From Acidovorax sp. (GTDB lineage: Bacteria; Pseudomonadota; Gammaproteobacteria; Burkholderiales; Burkholderiaceae_C): 52,479 nucleotides of DNA. The notes under the pieces are model-generated. The model searched no databases, was not told where the DNA came from, and saw only the letters and a list, made by a program, of their open reading frames with translations. The stretch lies in assembly GCA_024711405.1 (NCBI GenBank), contig JANJSZ010000143.1, positions 1 through 52,479 on the forward strand, in the 5' to 3' direction. Each line of letters opens with the position of its first letter. Positions within the stretch are counted from its first letter, which is position 1. A program made the translations under genes and the position numbers. Positions 50,935-52,479 of the stretch are shown one piece after another.

Positions 50935-52479
50935 ATGCCCGAGAACACCACGGCCGACAACCATCCTCTTCCCGACAAGCGTGCGCTCCTGCGCAAGGCC
51001 GCCCTCGAATACCACGAGTTTCCCAAGCCCGGCAAGATTGCGATTGCAGCCACCAAGCAGATGGTCAACCAGCATGACCTGGCGCTGGCCTACTCGCCCG
51101 GTGTCGCCGCGCCCTGCGAAGAAATCGTCAAGGACCCCAACGCCGCCTTCAAATACACCAGCCGCGGCAACCTGGTGGGCGTGGTGACCAACGGCACGGC
51201 CGTGCTGGGCCTGGGCGACATCGGCCCGCTGGCCGGCAAGCCCGTGATGGAAGGCAAGGGCGTGCTGTTCAAGAAGTTCTCTGGCATCGATGTGTACGAC
51301 ATCGAGATCAACGAGAAAGACCCCGAAAATCTGGTCGAGATCATCGCGGCGCTGGAGCCCACCTTTGGCGGCATCAACCTGGAAGACATCAAGGCCCCCG
51401 ACTGTTTCTACATCGAACGCAAGCTGCGCGAGCGCATGAAGATCCCGGTCTTCCATGACGACCAGCACGGCACGGCGATCACGGTGGGCGCCGCCATCCT
51501 CAACGGCCTGAAGGTGGCGGGCAAGGACCTGCAGAGCATCAAGCTCGTGACCTCGGGCGCGGGCGCCGCGGCACTGGCCTGCCTGGGCCTGCTGGTCAAG
51601 CTGGGCATTCCGCGCGAGAACATCTGGGTGACCGACATCGCCGGCGTGGTCTATGAAGGCCGCACCGAGCTGATGGACGAGGACAAGCGCTTTTTCGCGC
51701 AAAAGACCGATGCGCGCACGCTCGGCGAGATCATCACGGGCGCCGATGTGTTCCTGGGCCTGTCGGCCGGCGGCGTGCTCAAGAAGGATATGGTGGCCCG
51801 CATGGCACCGCGCCCCCTGATCTTCGCCCTGGCCAACCCCAACCCCGAGATCCAGCCCGAGGACGTGAAGGCCGTGCGCGACGACGCCATCATGGCCACG
51901 GGCCGCTCGGACTATCCGAACCAGGTCAACAACGTCCTGTGCTTCCCCTACATCTTCCGCGGTGCGCTCGATTGCGGCGCCACCACCATCACGATGGAGA
52001 TGGAAATCGCCGCCGTGCACGCCATCGCCGAGCTGGCCCAGGCCGAGCAGAGCGAAGTGGTGGCCGCGGCCTATGTGGGCGAGCCGCTGGCCTTCGGCCC
52101 CGAATACCTGATTCCCAAGCCGTTCGATCCGCGCCTGATGATGATGATCGCGCCGGCCGTGGCCCAGGCCGCCGTTGACAGCGGCGTGGCCCTGCGCCCC
52201 ATCGCGGACATGGACGCCTACCGCGACCATCTGCAGACCTTCGTGTACGCCTCGGGCACCACCATGAAGCCCATCTTCACCGCCGCCAAGGCCGCCACCA
52301 AAAAGCGCGTGGCCTACGCCGAGGGCGAGGAAGAGCGCGTGCTGCGCGCCGCGCAGATCGTGGTGGACGAAAGATCGCCCGCCCCACGCTGATCGGCCGC
52401 CCGGCCATCATTGCGCAGCGCATCGAGAAGTTCGGCCTGCGCCTGAAGGAGGGGCAGGACTCTGACGTGGTCAACGTCG
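50935..52479 (+). CDS. maeB: NADP-dependent malic enzyme MaeB (3' end outside window, frameshift near edge)
   Basis: Oxidative decarboxylation of malate to pyruvate with NADP. GCTGGAGAC lies before ATG 50935. The malic domain (about 20-160) and NAD-binding domain (about 160-430) show [38 protein letters not shown] and [15 protein letters not shown]; from about 430 the phosphotransacetylase-like domain of long MaeB enzymes begins ([18 protein letters not shown]). The frame breaks at AAA 52370-52372: as written it ends in a stop at 52390-52392, but adding one A restores [14 protein letters not shown] through to the window end. Normal length is about 760 residues, so about one third is missing on the right. 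Confidence 0.93.

Noticed and set aside
1-52479. tRNA, rRNA, CRISPR arrays and known riboswitches
   Set aside because: None was recognised by eye on either strand; in particular no FMN element was seen upstream of ribE and no regularly spaced repeats were found.

Overview
The window is a high-GC (about 65-70 percent by eye) chromosomal segment of a Burkholderiales bacterium, most likely a Comamonadaceae member close to Acidovorax. The reasons are: two Bug/TctC-type solute receptors, two complete Liv-type (HAAT) ABC transporters with their own GntR regulators, strong Comamonadaceae-like codon use, and two families of dispersed short palindromic repeats of the sort I associate with Acidovorax-type genomes. 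All assignments come from reading the translated sequence; no database search was possible.

Left part (1-12350): the 3' end of tcuA, then tcuB and a Bug receptor (tricarballylate/citrate-type oxidation and uptake); a NudJ-like Nudix hydrolase and riboflavin synthase on the minus strand; a LysR regulator divergent from a second Bug receptor and a gamma-glutamyltransferase-like enzyme without a signal peptide; then two divergent exported phosphoesterase-type proteins (a phytase/esterase-like protein and a UshA-like 5'-nucleotidase lipoprotein).

Centre (12439-25973): an unbroken minus-strand run of nine genes. Read in the direction of transcription it is SPFH/SHOCT protein, DUF4178 zinc-ribbon protein, DUF350 membrane protein, SEC-C protein, a Type III-like DNA methyltransferase (Mod), a Schlafen AlbA_2-type ATP-binding protein, a Res-type helicase/nuclease, a membrane-anchored aminopropyltransferase (spermidine synthase-like), and a Tat/lipoprotein FAD amine-oxidase-like protein. 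The restriction module therefore sits inside what looks like a membrane-stress/polyamine gene set, and Res and the aminopropyltransferase share a 4-bp stop/start overlap. This is the most unusual arrangement in the window.

26072-33262 is a lower-GC (about 58-60 percent) minus-strand operon: GntR regulator, Liv receptor, two permeases, two ATPases and an acyl-CoA ligase. It is bordered by a remnant of an IS5-type transposase. Its predicted job is uptake of an organic acid followed by CoA activation.

33845-40443 carries a lone flagellar-rod-like protein, a LysR regulator divergent from a 738-residue pentaheme cytochrome that fuses a triheme dehydrogenase-type cytochrome to a TsdA-like thiosulfate dehydrogenase domain, and a TtrSR-like two-component system whose kinase gene has a one-base homopolymer frameshift.

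40691-50691 has an omega-amino-acid:pyruvate aminotransferase, a GntR regulator, and a tightly coupled Liv transporter-carbamoylase-M81/MlrC operon, which together could take up and strip a ureido compound such as N-carbamoyl-beta-alanine. The window ends in NADP-malic enzyme (maeB), also with a one-base homopolymer frameshift near the right edge.
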